This document shows, one piece after another, positions 51,768-61,251 of a stretch of 64,000 bases of DNA. Every line of letters begins with the position of its first letter. Positions within the stretch are counted from its first letter, which is position 1. Made by a program: the position numbers and the translations under genes. Below the pieces are notes generated by a model. The model saw only the letters and a list, made by a program, of their open reading frames with translations. It was not told where the DNA came from and did not search any database. The DNA is taken from contig NZ_FMAR01000001.1 of NCBI RefSeq assembly GCF_900094705.1, forward strand, positions 716,967 to 780,966, read 5' to 3'. The stretch comes from Chitinophaga costaii (GTDB taxonomy: Bacteria; Bacteroidota; Bacteroidia; Chitinophagales; Chitinophagaceae).

Positions 51768-52430
51768 TTAATCGCTCCATAAAAACGGGAATAGCACCAG
51801 GGCCAGGGCGATGGTCAGTACATCCATGCCCACCAGCCATACAAACATTTGGGGTAGTCCTGGCTGCACCACCGCCGTAAAAGCGGAGCGAGACACATTG
51901 CCCAGCAGCATTAGCACCGGCATTATTACCGGGAACCCCATGATGGCCATTAGCGCCGCATTTTGATTGGCCTGGGCTGCAATAGCCGCCAACATGGTAA
52001 ACACCAGCGACAAACTGACGCCCCCCAGGATAACTACCCCAAAGAAGTAGCTGAAGTTAATGAGGGGATTTCCCAGGAAGATAAAACAGCAAAGCAGTAC
52101 AATTAAACTCATGAGCGACATGAGTAACAGGTTATAGATTAATTTGGCAATGATGAAATGCCGGGGATGTACCAGGCTATAAAAATATAGCATGCGCCCC
52201 CGGTTTTCCTGAAAAAAACTTTTGGCAATGGCATTCACCGACACAAACAATTGCACGACCCAGAACAGGGCATTCCAGGTTTTTTCCTCCGGTTTGCCCA
52301 TCATCAGGTTAATTACAAACACCGTAGATACTACATACAACAATATGCCGAAGAAGGCGTACTGTTGCCGCCATTCGAGCAAAATATCTTTTTTTACCAG
52401 CGTCCAGATCTGATGCAGAGAGTGTTTCAC
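51768..52430 (-). CDS. ccmB: Haem exporter protein CcmB
   Basis: Membrane subunit of the CcmAB ABC complex in cytochrome c maturation. A GTG start at 52430 gives 220 residues, the normal CcmB length, beginning KHSLHQIWTLVKKDILLEWR after the initiator. The frame is open upstream but overlaps accC on the other strand. Six hydrophobic helices; FFQENRGRMLYFYSLVHPRH is a conserved cytoplasmic loop. ccmA is not in this window. Confidence 0.9.
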   Translation of the reverse strand: MKHSLHQIWTLVKKDILLEWRQQYAFFGILLYVVSTVFVINLMMGKPEEKTWNALFWVVQLFVSVNAIAKSFFQENRGRMLYFYSLVHPRHFIIAKLIYNLLLMSLMSLIVLLCCFIFLGNPLINFSYFFGVVILGGVSLSLVFTMLAAIAAQANQNAALMAIMGFPVIMPVLMLLGNVSRSAFTAVVQPGLPQMFVWLVGMDVLTIALALVLFPFLWSD

Positions 52431-52494
52431 GGGGGCAAAGATAATTGACTTTACGCAGCCATTGTGAAAGCTTGTTTTCCCTATCTTTAGGGCT

Positions 52495-53982
52495 ATGCAA
52501 AAAATCTTAGTAGCAAATCGTGGCGAAATAGCGCTGCGTGTCATGCGGTCTGCAAGAGAAATGGGGATTAAAACGGTGGCGGTGTTTTCAGCTGCCGATC
52601 GGACCATGCCTTTTGTACAGTATGCGGATGAAGCGGTATGCATAGGCCCTGCCCCTTCCAACCAATCGTACCTGCTGGGCGAAAAGATAATTGCCGTAGC
52701 CAAACAAACCGGTGCCGACGCCATTCATCCTGGATATGGCTTCCTCAGCGAGAATGCCGGATTTGCCGCGGCAGTAACGGCGGCGGGGCTTATTTTCATT
52801 GGTCCTTCTTCACAGGCTATCGAGATGATGGGCAGTAAGTTATCTGCCAAACAGGCCGCACAGGCCTTTGGCGTACCCATGGTTCCGGGTACGGAAACGC
52901 CCTTGCGCAGCTTGGAAGAAGCCCAGGAAGTTGTTAAAAAAACCGGTTTCCCTATCCTGATCAAAGCCTCTGCAGGCGGTGGCGGAAAGGGAATGCGTGT
53001 GGTAAATGCGGAAAGTGAGCTGGCCGAGCAGATCGCCATGGCCAAAAGCGAAGCCAAAAGTGCCTTTGGCGACGATGCAGTATTTATTGAAAAATATGTA
53101 ACGGCTCCCCGCCACATTGAAATACAGGTGCTAGGCGATCAGCATGGCCATTATGTATATCTCTTTGAACGGGAGTGTTCCGTACAGCGCCGCCACCAAA
53201 AGCTTATCGAGGAAGCTCCATCTTCCTGCCTTACCCCCGCGGTAAGGGCTGCCATGGGCAAGTGCGCCCTGGACGTAGCCCGCGCCTGCCAATATTATGG
53301 GGCCGGTACGGTGGAGTTCTTGGTAGACGAACAATTGAACTTTTATTTCCTGGAAATGAATACCCGCCTGCAAGTGGAACACCCGGTTACGGAACTGATT
53401 ACCGGGCTAGACCTGGTGAAAGAACAGATCCGCATTGCCCGGGGGGAGGCGCTATCTTTCCATCAGGAAGATTTATCCATTAGTGGACACGCCATAGAAC
53501 TGCGGGTATGCGCCGAAGACCCTGCCAATAATTTCCTGCCAGATACGGGCCGTCTGGAAACCTACGTACGCCCGCAGGGTTATGGGGTGCGGGTAGATGA
53601 TGGTTACGAGGAAGGCATGGACATTCCTATTTATTACGATCCAATGATCGCCAAGCTGATCGCCTGGGGTAAAGATCGCGACGAAGCCCGGGAGCGCCTC
53701 ATCCGTGCCATTGGCGAATACCAGGTAAAAGGTATTACCACCACCCTGCCTTTTGGCGCCTGGGCCTTGCAACAACCCGCCTTTGTAAACGGGCAGTTTG
53801 ATACCGGTTTCATCGGTAAATATTTCACCCCGGACGCTTTGGATGTGCCATCGGCCAACGCCGCGCAGGCTGCGGCCATACTGGCGGTTCAGCTCTGGCA
53901 ACAGCAAGCCAGCGGCGCAGCAGCAGCATTGCCCAACAGTGGACACAACAGCAACTGGGTGAAAAGAAGGGATTTACGATAA
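52495..53982 (+). CDS. accC: Biotin carboxylase subunit
   Basis: ATP-grasp enzyme that carboxylates biotin for acetyl-CoA (or propionyl-CoA) carboxylase. 495 residues starting MQKILVANRGEIALRVMRSA. ADAIHPGYGFLSENAGFA, IKASAGGGGKGMRVV (ATP loop), ERECSVQRRHQKLIEEAPS, LEMNTRLQVEHPVTE and YDPMIAKLI are conserved. About 40 residues longer than E. coli AccC, with an Ala/Gln-rich C-terminal tail, as in related Bacteroidetes proteins. Confidence 0.94.
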   Translation: MQKILVANRGEIALRVMRSAREMGIKTVAVFSAADRTMPFVQYADEAVCIGPAPSNQSYLLGEKIIAVAKQTGADAIHPGYGFLSENAGFAAAVTAAGLIFIGPSSQAIEMMGSKLSAKQAAQAFGVPMVPGTETPLRSLEEAQEVVKKTGFPILIKASAGGGGKGMRVVNAESELAEQIAMAKSEAKSAFGDDAVFIEKYVTAPRHIEIQVLGDQHGHYVYLFERECSVQRRHQKLIEEAPSSCLTPAVRAAMGKCALDVARACQYYGAGTVEFLVDEQLNFYFLEMNTRLQVEHPVTELITGLDLVKEQIRIARGEALSFHQEDLSISGHAIELRVCAEDPANNFLPDTGRLETYVRPQGYGVRVDDGYEEGMDIPIYYDPMIAKLIAWGKDRDEARERLIRAIGEYQVKGITTTLPFGAWALQQPAFVNGQFDTGFIGKYFTPDALDVPSANAAQAAAILAVQLWQQQASGAAAALPNSGHNSNWVKRRDLR

Positions 53983-54145
53983 CAGCAGCGGCACAAAGTC
54001 CCCCTGTTCCGTAAGCAGACTCACTGCTCTATGCCTGCTTTGGCTGGTCTTACATTTGAATAAACGCCCAGTGCCATGGAGATTAAACCTTGATGAATTA
54101 ACAATAAATAAAGACCTACGGGCAAAAAGACAAAACGGAAAATTA

Positions 54146-54153
54146 TAACTTTG
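54146..54153 (+). promoter_or_regulatory. Promoter -7 element for the gtrA-type gene
   Basis: TAACTTTG matches TAnnTTTG; no clear -33 TTG. It lies 9 bases before the ATG at 54163, so the message would be nearly leaderless. Confidence 0.4.
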
Positions 54154-54162
54154 CGCCATCTT

Positions 54163-54648
54163 ATGCGACAGTTTATATTAAATATTATAGACTTTTTCTA
54201 CAAGCCGTTCGAGAAGTTCATGCCATTGCAAACTTTCCGTTACCTGGCTTGTGGGGGAAGCAATACGTTACTAGATATTGTGCTTTACTCTGTGATGTAT
54301 CATTTTGTATTGCATAAGAACGATGTACACCTGTTCGGGGTAACCATTTCGGCGCACATAGCAGCCCTGTTTATGTCTTTGGCCATTACTTTTCCGACGG
54401 GGTTCCTGCTATCTAAATTTATTGTATTCACCAATTCCAGCCTGGAAGGCAGGGTACAGTTGTTCCGTTATTTTGTATTGGTAGCGGTCTGCTTTTTGCT
54501 CAATTATGTATTCATGAAGCTATTCGTGAATTACTTTCATTTTTTTCCTACCGTTTCAAAAATCTTCACTACCTTTTTTGTGGTGGCCTTCAGCTATCTC
54601 ACCCAGAAAAAATTCACCTTCAAGACCAAAAGTATTCCCTTACCTTAA
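54163..54648 (+). CDS. GtrA family membrane protein
   Basis: 161 residues from MRQFILNIIDFFYKPFEKFM, with four transmembrane helices (YLACGGSNTLLDIVLYSVMY, ISAHIAALFMSLAITFPTGF, YFVLVAVCFLLNYVFMKLF, IFTTFFVVAFSYLTQKKFTF). GtrA proteins are small flippase-like or polyprenyl-linked sugar transfer helpers. Glycan partner unknown. Convergent with tdk and directly abutting it. Confidence 0.87.
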   Translation: MRQFILNIIDFFYKPFEKFMPLQTFRYLACGGSNTLLDIVLYSVMYHFVLHKNDVHLFGVTISAHIAALFMSLAITFPTGFLLSKFIVFTNSSLEGRVQLFRYFVLVAVCFLLNYVFMKLFVNYFHFFPTVSKIFTTFFVVAFSYLTQKKFTFKTKSIPLP

Positions 54649-55221
54649 TCAATCTTCCGCTTCATAAAAATGCTGGCGGCAGCGTGGCTCATATACATCT
54701 TTTTCACCCAGCAACACAGTATTGTTGCTGGCAGTTTTGCGGTAAGAATAGTTGGCAATATTGCCACATTTTACACATATGGCATGCAGCTTGGTAATGT
54801 AATCCGCTTTAGCAAGTAAATTGGGCATTTGCCCGAAAGGCTTGCCGAGATAGTCCATGTCTAGTCCTGCTATAATTACGCGAATACCGCGCAGGGCAAG
54901 CTGGTCACACACGAAGGGCAGTTCTGCATCAAAGAACTGTGCTTCGTCAATACCTACTACATCTACCTCCTGTGCCAGCAAAAGTATTTGCTGAGAATTT
55001 TCGATAGGAGTGGCTGCCATATTATTTTCGTTGTGCGACACAATATTCAACTCGTTGTAGCGTGTATCAATGGTAGGTTTAAAAATCTCCACTTTTAGAT
55101 TGGCAATGCGCACCCGTTTTAGCCGGCGGATAAGTTCTTCGGTTTTACCGGAAAACATGGATCCACAGATCACTTCAATCCATCCTCGTCTGCCACCTGC
55201 AAGTGAAGGTTCAATAAACAT
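54649..55221 (-). CDS. tdk: Thymidine kinase
   Basis: Salvage kinase producing dTMP. 190 residues: [20 protein letters not shown] (P-loop), [20 protein letters not shown] (catalytic Glu), [38 protein letters not shown] and YEPRCRQHF (four zinc cysteines/His). Starts [20 protein letters not shown]. Normal type II thymidine kinase. Confidence 0.96.
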   Translation of the reverse strand: MFIEPSLAGGRRGWIEVICGSMFSGKTEELIRRLKRVRIANLKVEIFKPTIDTRYNELNIVSHNENNMAATPIENSQQILLLAQEVDVVGIDEAQFFDAELPFVCDQLALRGIRVIIAGLDMDYLGKPFGQMPNLLAKADYITKLHAICVKCGNIANYSYRKTASNNTVLLGEKDVYEPRCRQHFYEAED

Positions 55222-55306
55222 AATATAGCGTTTTGATTTTAAACTAGTTGAAAAAAGGTAACTTTAGTACAAAGAAACAATTACTCACACTTAAACCAAT
55301 TAAAGC

Positions 55307-56437
55307 ATGGAAAAAATAAATGCATTAATTGATAAGTTGCAGGAATTGAAAAATTCCAATGCGGGCTTGCAAAATATTGCTTATCATACCCAGTTGCTGC
55401 AATCGGAAATTTTCCGTGCGCAATTGGCTTCTCCCAACATTTACGCCAATACTTCCAGTAATATTGCCGTGATCCTACCGGCTTCCCGGACACAAGCCGC
55501 CATGACCGAACCGGCGTTTTCAGAAAAATCTGCTACCTGGGCAGCGCCCGCCGCCGCAAAGGCAGAAAAGGCCAGTACCGCCACCATCGTGGTAATGCCT
55601 GCGGCTAAGGCCACCGATGGTGAAACCAACTACGTTCCGGCAACTTCCACATCCCCGGCAGCTACTGTTGCCACTCCGACACCCGCGCCAGCCATTCCTG
55701 CTGCGGATGAACAGCGGACAGATACTGCTCAACCTGTGCCGGCACCGCCAGTACCGGAAACTCCGGCAGAAACCATTGCCGCCCAGGCCGAGCAGGCCCC
55801 TGCAGCGGCGGAGGATATTGCTATTCATCCTACACCAGGTGTTATTCCGGCAGCAGCACACAGCGCGCGCGAAATGCAAGCGGAAAAACCTTCCGAACGT
55901 GCTTTCGTAACCGTAACTACGGACGACCTGCAACCTGCACAGGAAGCACCTAATAAACCTTCACCATTTTTACAGGAAACAGCGTCTTATGGTCATTCTT
56001 CTGCTAACCGGCCCAAAACAATTGTAGGAAACAACGGAGTGCCGGGCAATACCCTTTTCGACACCCCTTCTCCCACCCAAGGAAACGCCGGCATGCGCGA
56101 TGAATTGCAGGAGCTAGCTGGCAAAAATATGACATCGCTTAATGATCGCCTAAGAAGTGCTAAAATTGAACTGGGCGATAAACTAGGCGACACCCACGTC
56201 AGCGATCTTCGGCAGGCCATTGGCATAAATGATAAATTTCAATTTATACAGGAACTGTTCCGGGGCGATGTAGATATGTATGAACGTTCTGTACGTACCA
56301 TCAATGAGTTCAGGAGCTACCAGGAGGCCGATCTTTGGATACAGCGGGAGCTTACTATTAAATTGGGCTGGCAGGACGACTATGGCCCTGTTCAACACTT
56401 TTACGGATTACTTAAAAAACGTTTTTCCGCTATATAG
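55307..56437 (+). CDS. Bacteroidetes hypothetical protein with Ala/Pro-rich linker
   Basis: 376 residues. Residues 1-45 are a helical N-terminus (MEKINALIDKLQELKNSNAG). Residues about 50-220 are low-complexity Ala/Pro/Thr-rich, probably disordered. Residues about 270-376 form a conserved helical domain (MTSLNDRLRSAKIELGDKLG, DLRQAIGINDKFQFIQELFR, and RTINEFRSYQEADLWIQREL). No catalytic motif. Its 3' end overlaps the end of waaA on the other strand by 37 bases. Confidence 0.78.
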   Translation: MEKINALIDKLQELKNSNAGLQNIAYHTQLLQSEIFRAQLASPNIYANTSSNIAVILPASRTQAAMTEPAFSEKSATWAAPAAAKAEKASTATIVVMPAAKATDGETNYVPATSTSPAATVATPTPAPAIPAADEQRTDTAQPVPAPPVPETPAETIAAQAEQAPAAAEDIAIHPTPGVIPAAAHSAREMQAEKPSERAFVTVTTDDLQPAQEAPNKPSPFLQETASYGHSSANRPKTIVGNNGVPGNTLFDTPSPTQGNAGMRDELQELAGKNMTSLNDRLRSAKIELGDKLGDTHVSDLRQAIGINDKFQFIQELFRGDVDMYERSVRTINEFRSYQEADLWIQRELTIKLGWQDDYGPVQHFYGLLKKRFSAI

Positions 56438-57663
56438 GTGAGCACCTTGCCGGTAGCCCCCTGCCCGGCCTCTACATAGGCCGCCGCTGCTTGGGCTGCG
56501 GTATTCCAGGCGGTGGTATCCTGCACAAATAGTTGTAGGATGCGCAAAAGACTGGCAGCATCTTTCACTATAAATCCGCCACCAACGGCAATTAGCGCTG
56601 GCGCCTCGGGAAATTTATCGAAGATGGGACCAAACAATACCGGCTTTCCATAAGTGGCCGGCTCAAGAATATTGTGAATGCCCTCCTTTCCAAAACCGCC
56701 ACCTACATAGGTTATCATGGCATAATGGTATAGCGCCGACAACATCCCTACATTATCGATGATTAAAACATTACTGTGTAGGGCTTCCCCAGCGGCCAGG
56801 CGGGTATAGCGTTGCGCCTGCGGAAACATGGCCATGAGCTGATCTATACGTGTTGTATGCACTTCATGCGGAGCAAGGATTAAAGCCATATCCGGCAACA
56901 TCTGTGACCAGCAGGCGGCCAGCAGTTGCTCATCTTCCGGCCAGGTGCTGCCGGCCACGAGAATGTGTTTTCCTGTACAAAATTGTTCGATCAGGGGTAA
57001 TGTCCTCTTTTCATTTCGCAAAGCCCAAACCCGGTCGAAACGCGTATCGCCGCTGCGACTTACATTTTTTATACCGGCGCTGGTCAGTAATTGCAGCGAA
57101 CGATCATCTTGTACAAAAATATGGGTAAGCCGCTCCAGTAGCTGCCGGAAGAGGCCGCCATACCACTTGAAAAACACCTGTTGAGGCCTGAAAATACCCG
57201 ACACCAGCAGGGTGGGGATGTTCCGGGCATGCAAGGCTGTGAGGAAATGGTACCAGAATTCATATTTGATGAACAGCGCTAGCCGGGGCTGGGCGATATC
57301 CAGGAAAATACGGGCATTACGCCGCGTGTCCAGGGGGAGGTAAAAAATGTAATCGGCGCCTTGATAATCCTTGCGCACCTCATAGCCCGAGGGCGAAAAA
57401 AAGGTGAGTAATATTTTATAGGATGGATAATGGCTGCGCAAAGCCTCCAGTACTGGCCGGCCCTGTTCGAACTCGCCAAGCGAAGCAGCATGTACCCAGA
57501 TCAGGGGCGTGCCTGGGGGAATGGCCACATGCATCCGCACAGGCCACTGATACCGGCCCTGCTTCCACAGGCGGGCCTTTACTTTGCCTGCCCAGGCCGA
57601 CAAGGTGATCGCAAAATAGTAAATGGCTATGCCAAGATTGTATAATCCACTGAATAAGATCAC
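56401..57663 (-). CDS. waaA: Kdo transferase
   Basis: Adds Kdo to lipid A precursor in lipopolysaccharide synthesis (GT30 family). 420 residues starting MILFSGLYNLGIAIYYFAIT with an N-terminal membrane anchor. WVHAASLGEFEQGRPVLEAL has the catalytic Glu; LALFIKYEFWYHFL, VAGSTWPEDEQLL, LAPHEVHTTRI, and TYVGGGFGKEGIHNILEPAT (donor-binding) follow. Normal length. Confidence 0.95.
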   Translation of the reverse strand: MILFSGLYNLGIAIYYFAITLSAWAGKVKARLWKQGRYQWPVRMHVAIPPGTPLIWVHAASLGEFEQGRPVLEALRSHYPSYKILLTFFSPSGYEVRKDYQGADYIFYLPLDTRRNARIFLDIAQPRLALFIKYEFWYHFLTALHARNIPTLLVSGIFRPQQVFFKWYGGLFRQLLERLTHIFVQDDRSLQLLTSAGIKNVSRSGDTRFDRVWALRNEKRTLPLIEQFCTGKHILVAGSTWPEDEQLLAACWSQMLPDMALILAPHEVHTTRIDQLMAMFPQAQRYTRLAAGEALHSNVLIIDNVGMLSALYHYAMITYVGGGFGKEGIHNILEPATYGKPVLFGPIFDKFPEAPALIAVGGGFIVKDAASLLRILQLFVQDTTAWNTAAQAAAAYVEAGQGATGKVLTYIAEKRFLSNP

Positions 57664-57694
57664 TTTATCGTATAATATTTTTTACCGTTGCGTA

Positions 57695-57702
57695 CAAAGA
57701 TA
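57695..57702 (-). promoter_or_regulatory. Promoter -7 element for waaA
   Basis: Minus strand TATCTTTG matches TAnnTTTG, 32 bases before the waaA start. A TTG lies 17 bases upstream. It forms a divergent pair with the promoter of the DegT operon. Confidence 0.5.
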
Positions 57703-57728
57703 AGTAACACCACCAATTTCAATTTTCG

Positions 57729-57736
57729 TAAATTTG
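57729..57736 (+). promoter_or_regulatory. Promoter -7 element for the polysaccharide sugar operon
   Basis: TAAATTTG matches TAnnTTTG, 28 bases before the DegT gene start. No clear -33 TTG. Confidence 0.5.
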
Positions 57737-57764
57737 CACACTTTAAATAAAATTCTATTCCGAT

Positions 57765-58892
57765 ATGGTTCCTATTCAAATGGTTGATTTGAAGCGCCAA
57801 TACCTTAAGATAAAACCACAGGTAGATCAGGCTATCCTGGAAGTCCTGGAAAATACAGCTTTCATTAACGGAAAACCTGTGCAGCAATTTTCAGCAGCCC
57901 TGCAACAATATCTTGATATAAAACATGTAATACCCTGCGCCAATGGTACAGATGCCCTGCAAATAGCCATGATGGCGCTAGACCTGCAACCTGGCGACGA
58001 GGTGATCACGCCCTCCTTTACTTTTATTGCTACAGCCGAGGTGATTGCCCTGCTGCGTTTGAAGCCAATATTCGTGGATGTAGATCCAAAGACGTTTTGC
58101 CTGGACCCGGTGGCGGTGGAAAAGGCCATTACACCCCGCACAAAGGCTATTGTACCCGTACACCTGTACGGCCACAGCGCCGATATGGAGCCGATTATGG
58201 CCATTGCCGCAAAACATAATATTACCGTAATTGAGGACAATGCGCAGGCAATTGGCGGAACATACACTTTTAAAGACGGGACTAAAAAGAAGACCGGGGC
58301 AATAGGGCATATAGGCTGCACCAGCTTCTTCCCTTCCAAGAACCTGGGCGGTTATGGCGATGGCGGTGCCCTATTCACCAACGACGATGCGCTGGCGGCC
58401 AAAATCCGCATGGTGGCCAATCACGGTCAGAGCGCGCGCTATTATCATGATGTGGTAGGGGTAAATTCCCGGCTGGATACCTTACAAGCAGTGATTTTAA
58501 ATATTAAATTGCCCTTGCTCGACGAATACATTCATGCACGCCGGAGAGTGGCTGCTGCCTATAACGAAGCTTTTTCGGTACATCCTGAATTTACCGTGCC
58601 TTACGAGGCACCATACAGTTACCATGTATACCACCAATATACATTGCAACTGAATGGCATAGACCGCGATGCACTGATTGCTCACTTACAGCAGCAACAA
58701 GTGCCTGCCATGATCTATTACCCGGTGCCTGCTCATCGACAAAAGATGTTTGCTGCATTTGGAGGGGCTAGTTTTGACCTGCCCGCCACCGATGCGCTTA
58801 CGCACCAGGTAGTATCTTTACCCATTCACACCGAGATGGATAAGGAGCAACTGGCCCATATTATTAAAGCCGTAAAATCTTTTCTTCAATAA
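57765..58892 (+). CDS. DegT/DnrJ/EryC1/StrS aminotransferase
   Basis: PLP-dependent sugar aminotransferase, 375 residues. IPCANGTDALQIAMMALDLQ, GDEVITPSFTFIATAEVIAL, VIEDNAQAIGGTY and TSFFPSKNLGGYGDGGALFT with the PLP lysine are present. Closest in look to WbpE/WlbC-type enzymes that make 3-amino sugars of UDP-linked uronic acids for O-antigens. Next gene is UDP-glucose dehydrogenase, which makes a UDP-uronic acid, in keeping with this. Confidence 0.9.
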   Translation: MVPIQMVDLKRQYLKIKPQVDQAILEVLENTAFINGKPVQQFSAALQQYLDIKHVIPCANGTDALQIAMMALDLQPGDEVITPSFTFIATAEVIALLRLKPIFVDVDPKTFCLDPVAVEKAITPRTKAIVPVHLYGHSADMEPIMAIAAKHNITVIEDNAQAIGGTYTFKDGTKKKTGAIGHIGCTSFFPSKNLGGYGDGGALFTNDDALAAKIRMVANHGQSARYYHDVVGVNSRLDTLQAVILNIKLPLLDEYIHARRRVAAAYNEAFSVHPEFTVPYEAPYSYHVYHQYTLQLNGIDRDALIAHLQQQQVPAMIYYPVPAHRQKMFAAFGGASFDLPATDALTHQVVSLPIHTEMDKEQLAHIIKAVKSFLQ

Positions 58893-58910
58893 TTTAATAT
58901 AGCCCCTGAT

Positions 58911-60227
58911 ATGAAAATTACCGTTGTAGGCACTGGTTATGTAGGCCTGGTTACAGGTACCTGCTTTGCAGAAACAGGCAACAATGTTACCTGTGTAGAC
59001 ATTGATGCGAACAAAGTAAAAAAACTTTCCTCCGGGCAGGTTACCATTTATGAACCCGGACTGGAGAAGTTATTTGAACGTAACCTGAAGGAAGGCCGTT
59101 TGCACTTTACCACAGACCTCGCTGCAGGTATCAAAGACGCAAGGATCATTTTCCTGGCCCTGCCAACCCCTCCGGGCGAAGATGGATCTGCCGACCTTTC
59201 TTATATATTAAACGTATCTGACCACCTCGGCAAATTGCTCACCGATTACAAAGTGATTGTAGACAAAAGCACCGTACCGGTGGGCACGGCAGAAAAGGTA
59301 TATGCAGCCATTGCCAAACATGGCGTAACGGAATTTGATGTAGTAAGTAATCCTGAGTTTCTACGAGAAGGCGTAGCAGTAGAAGACTTTATGAAGCCAG
59401 ACCGTGTGGTAATTGGCACCAGCTCCGAGCGCGCTCAGAAGATCATGGCAGAATTGTATGCGCCCTTTGTACGCCAGGGCAATCCCATCCTCTTCATGGA
59501 CGAAAAATCTGCTGAGCTAACTAAGTACGCGGCCAATTCCTTCCTGGCCACCAAGATTACCTTCATGAACGAGATTGCCATCCTTTGCGAAAAACTGGGC
59601 GCAGATGTTGATATGGTGCGCCGTGGCATAGGCAGCGACGACCGTATTGGCAAGCGCTTCCTGTTTCCCGGCATCGGCTATGGCGGCAGTTGTTTTCCAA
59701 AGGACGTACAGGCGCTTGTGAAATCCTCAGAAGAAGTGGATTATGAATTCAAGATACTGAACGCAGTAACCGATGTGAATGAAAAACAGAAGTTATTCCT
59801 GGTTCCCAAAATTCAGGCTTATTTTGGCGGCAACCTCAAAGGCAAACATTTTGCACTTTGGGGCCTAGCCTTTAAGCCCAATACAGACGATATACGCGAG
59901 GCGCCAGCCCTCTATATCATCGATGCACTGGTAGCCGCAGGTGCCACCATCACCGTATTCGATCCTGAAGCGATGGAAAATGTGAAACGCGTGATTGGCG
60001 ATAAAGTGGAGTATGCCGAACACCAGTACGAGTGCCTGCAACATGCAGATGCACTGATTATCGCTACCGAATGGAGCGTGTTCCGTACGCCGGACTTCGA
60101 CGCCATTATCAATACCCTGCAAAACAAAGTGATCTTTGACGGCCGTAACCTGTTCGACGTGAAACGCATGCAGGAACAAGGCTTTCATTACGAAAGCGTA
60201 GGCCGCCAGGCAGCTTCACAGCAGTAA
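58911..60227 (+). CDS. ugd: UDP-glucose 6-dehydrogenase
   Basis: Oxidises UDP-glucose to UDP-glucuronate with two NAD. 438 residues starting MKITVVGTGYVGLVTGTCFA. VVSNPEFLREGVAVEDFMKP, SAELTKYAANSFLATKITFM and FPGIGYGGSCFPKDVQALVK (catalytic Cys) are diagnostic. Supplies the next gene's substrate. Confidence 0.96.
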   Translation: MKITVVGTGYVGLVTGTCFAETGNNVTCVDIDANKVKKLSSGQVTIYEPGLEKLFERNLKEGRLHFTTDLAAGIKDARIIFLALPTPPGEDGSADLSYILNVSDHLGKLLTDYKVIVDKSTVPVGTAEKVYAAIAKHGVTEFDVVSNPEFLREGVAVEDFMKPDRVVIGTSSERAQKIMAELYAPFVRQGNPILFMDEKSAELTKYAANSFLATKITFMNEIAILCEKLGADVDMVRRGIGSDDRIGKRFLFPGIGYGGSCFPKDVQALVKSSEEVDYEFKILNAVTDVNEKQKLFLVPKIQAYFGGNLKGKHFALWGLAFKPNTDDIREAPALYIIDALVAAGATITVFDPEAMENVKRVIGDKVEYAEHQYECLQHADALIIATEWSVFRTPDFDAIINTLQNKVIFDGRNLFDVKRMQEQGFHYESVGRQAASQQ

Positions 60228-60304
60228 ACTTCTTTAATTCACCGGCACGTTGCACGGCCATCGTGTAACGTGCTGCTCACTTCACCCCCTAACCATTTTT
60301 CAAA

Positions 60305-61249
60305 ATGGAGAAAAAAAGAATATTGATTGCCGGCGCTGCTGGTTTTCTTGGCTCACATCTTTGCGATCGCTTTATCAAGGAAGGCTATCATGTAATCGGC
60401 ATGGATAACCTGCTGACGGGTAATCTTAAAAACATTGAACACCTTTTCCCCCTGCCCGATTTTGAATACTATCATCATGATGTGACTAAATTTGTGCATG
60501 TACCCGGCAAACTGGATTATATCCTGCACTTTGCTTCTCCCGCCAGCCCGATCGATTACCTGAAAATGCCCATCCAGACGTTGAAGGTAGGTTCGTTAGG
60601 AACCCATAACCTGCTGGGCCTTGCCAAAGAAAAGAAAGCCCGCATCCTGGTAGCTTCCACCTCAGAAGTATATGGCGACCCGAATGTGCATCCGCAACCA
60701 GAAGAATACTGGGGCAATGTAAACCCGGTAGGTCCCCGTGGCGTGTACGATGAGGCCAAGCGCTTCCTGGAATCCATTACCATGGCCTATCACAATTTCC
60801 ATGGTGTGGAAACCCGCATCATCCGCATCTTCAATACATATGGGCCCCGTATGCGCCTCAATGATGGCCGCGCCCTGCCCGCGTTTATGAGCCAGGCCCT
60901 CACCGGCCAGGACATCACAGTATTTGGAGATGGTTCTCAAACCCGCTCCTTTTGTTATGTGGGAGACCTGGTAGAAGGCATCTACCGCCTGCTGTTAAGC
61001 GACTACCACCTGCCGGTAAACATTGGCAACCCGGAAGAAATTACCCTGCTGCAATTTGCAGAAGAGATCATTAAGCTCACCGGTACTGACCAAAAAATTA
61101 CCTTCCACCCGCTCCCCAAAGACGATCCCAAGCAGCGCAAACCAGATATCACCAAGGCAAGGAACCTGCTGGGTTGGGAACCAAAGGTGAATCGGGAGGA
61201 AGGCCTTAAAGTGACATATGAATATTTTAAACAAGCATTGAATAAGTAA
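60305..61249 (+). CDS. UDP-glucuronate decarboxylase (UDP-xylose synthase)
   Basis: SDR enzyme converting UDP-glucuronate to UDP-xylose. 314 residues: [70 protein letters not shown] (YxxxK) and [20 protein letters not shown] match UXS proteins. It follows ugd by 77 bases and precedes rfbB by 2 bases. Confidence 0.94.
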   Translation: MEKKRILIAGAAGFLGSHLCDRFIKEGYHVIGMDNLLTGNLKNIEHLFPLPDFEYYHHDVTKFVHVPGKLDYILHFASPASPIDYLKMPIQTLKVGSLGTHNLLGLAKEKKARILVASTSEVYGDPNVHPQPEEYWGNVNPVGPRGVYDEAKRFLESITMAYHNFHGVETRIIRIFNTYGPRMRLNDGRALPAFMSQALTGQDITVFGDGSQTRSFCYVGDLVEGIYRLLLSDYHLPVNIGNPEEITLLQFAEEIIKLTGTDQKITFHPLPKDDPKQRKPDITKARNLLGWEPKVNREEGLKVTYEYFKQALNK

Positions 61250-61251
61250 TT

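Noticed and set aside
52431..52724. N-terminal extension of ccmB
   Set aside because: The extension overlaps accC on the other strand and is not hydrophobic; a GTG at 52430 gives the family length.
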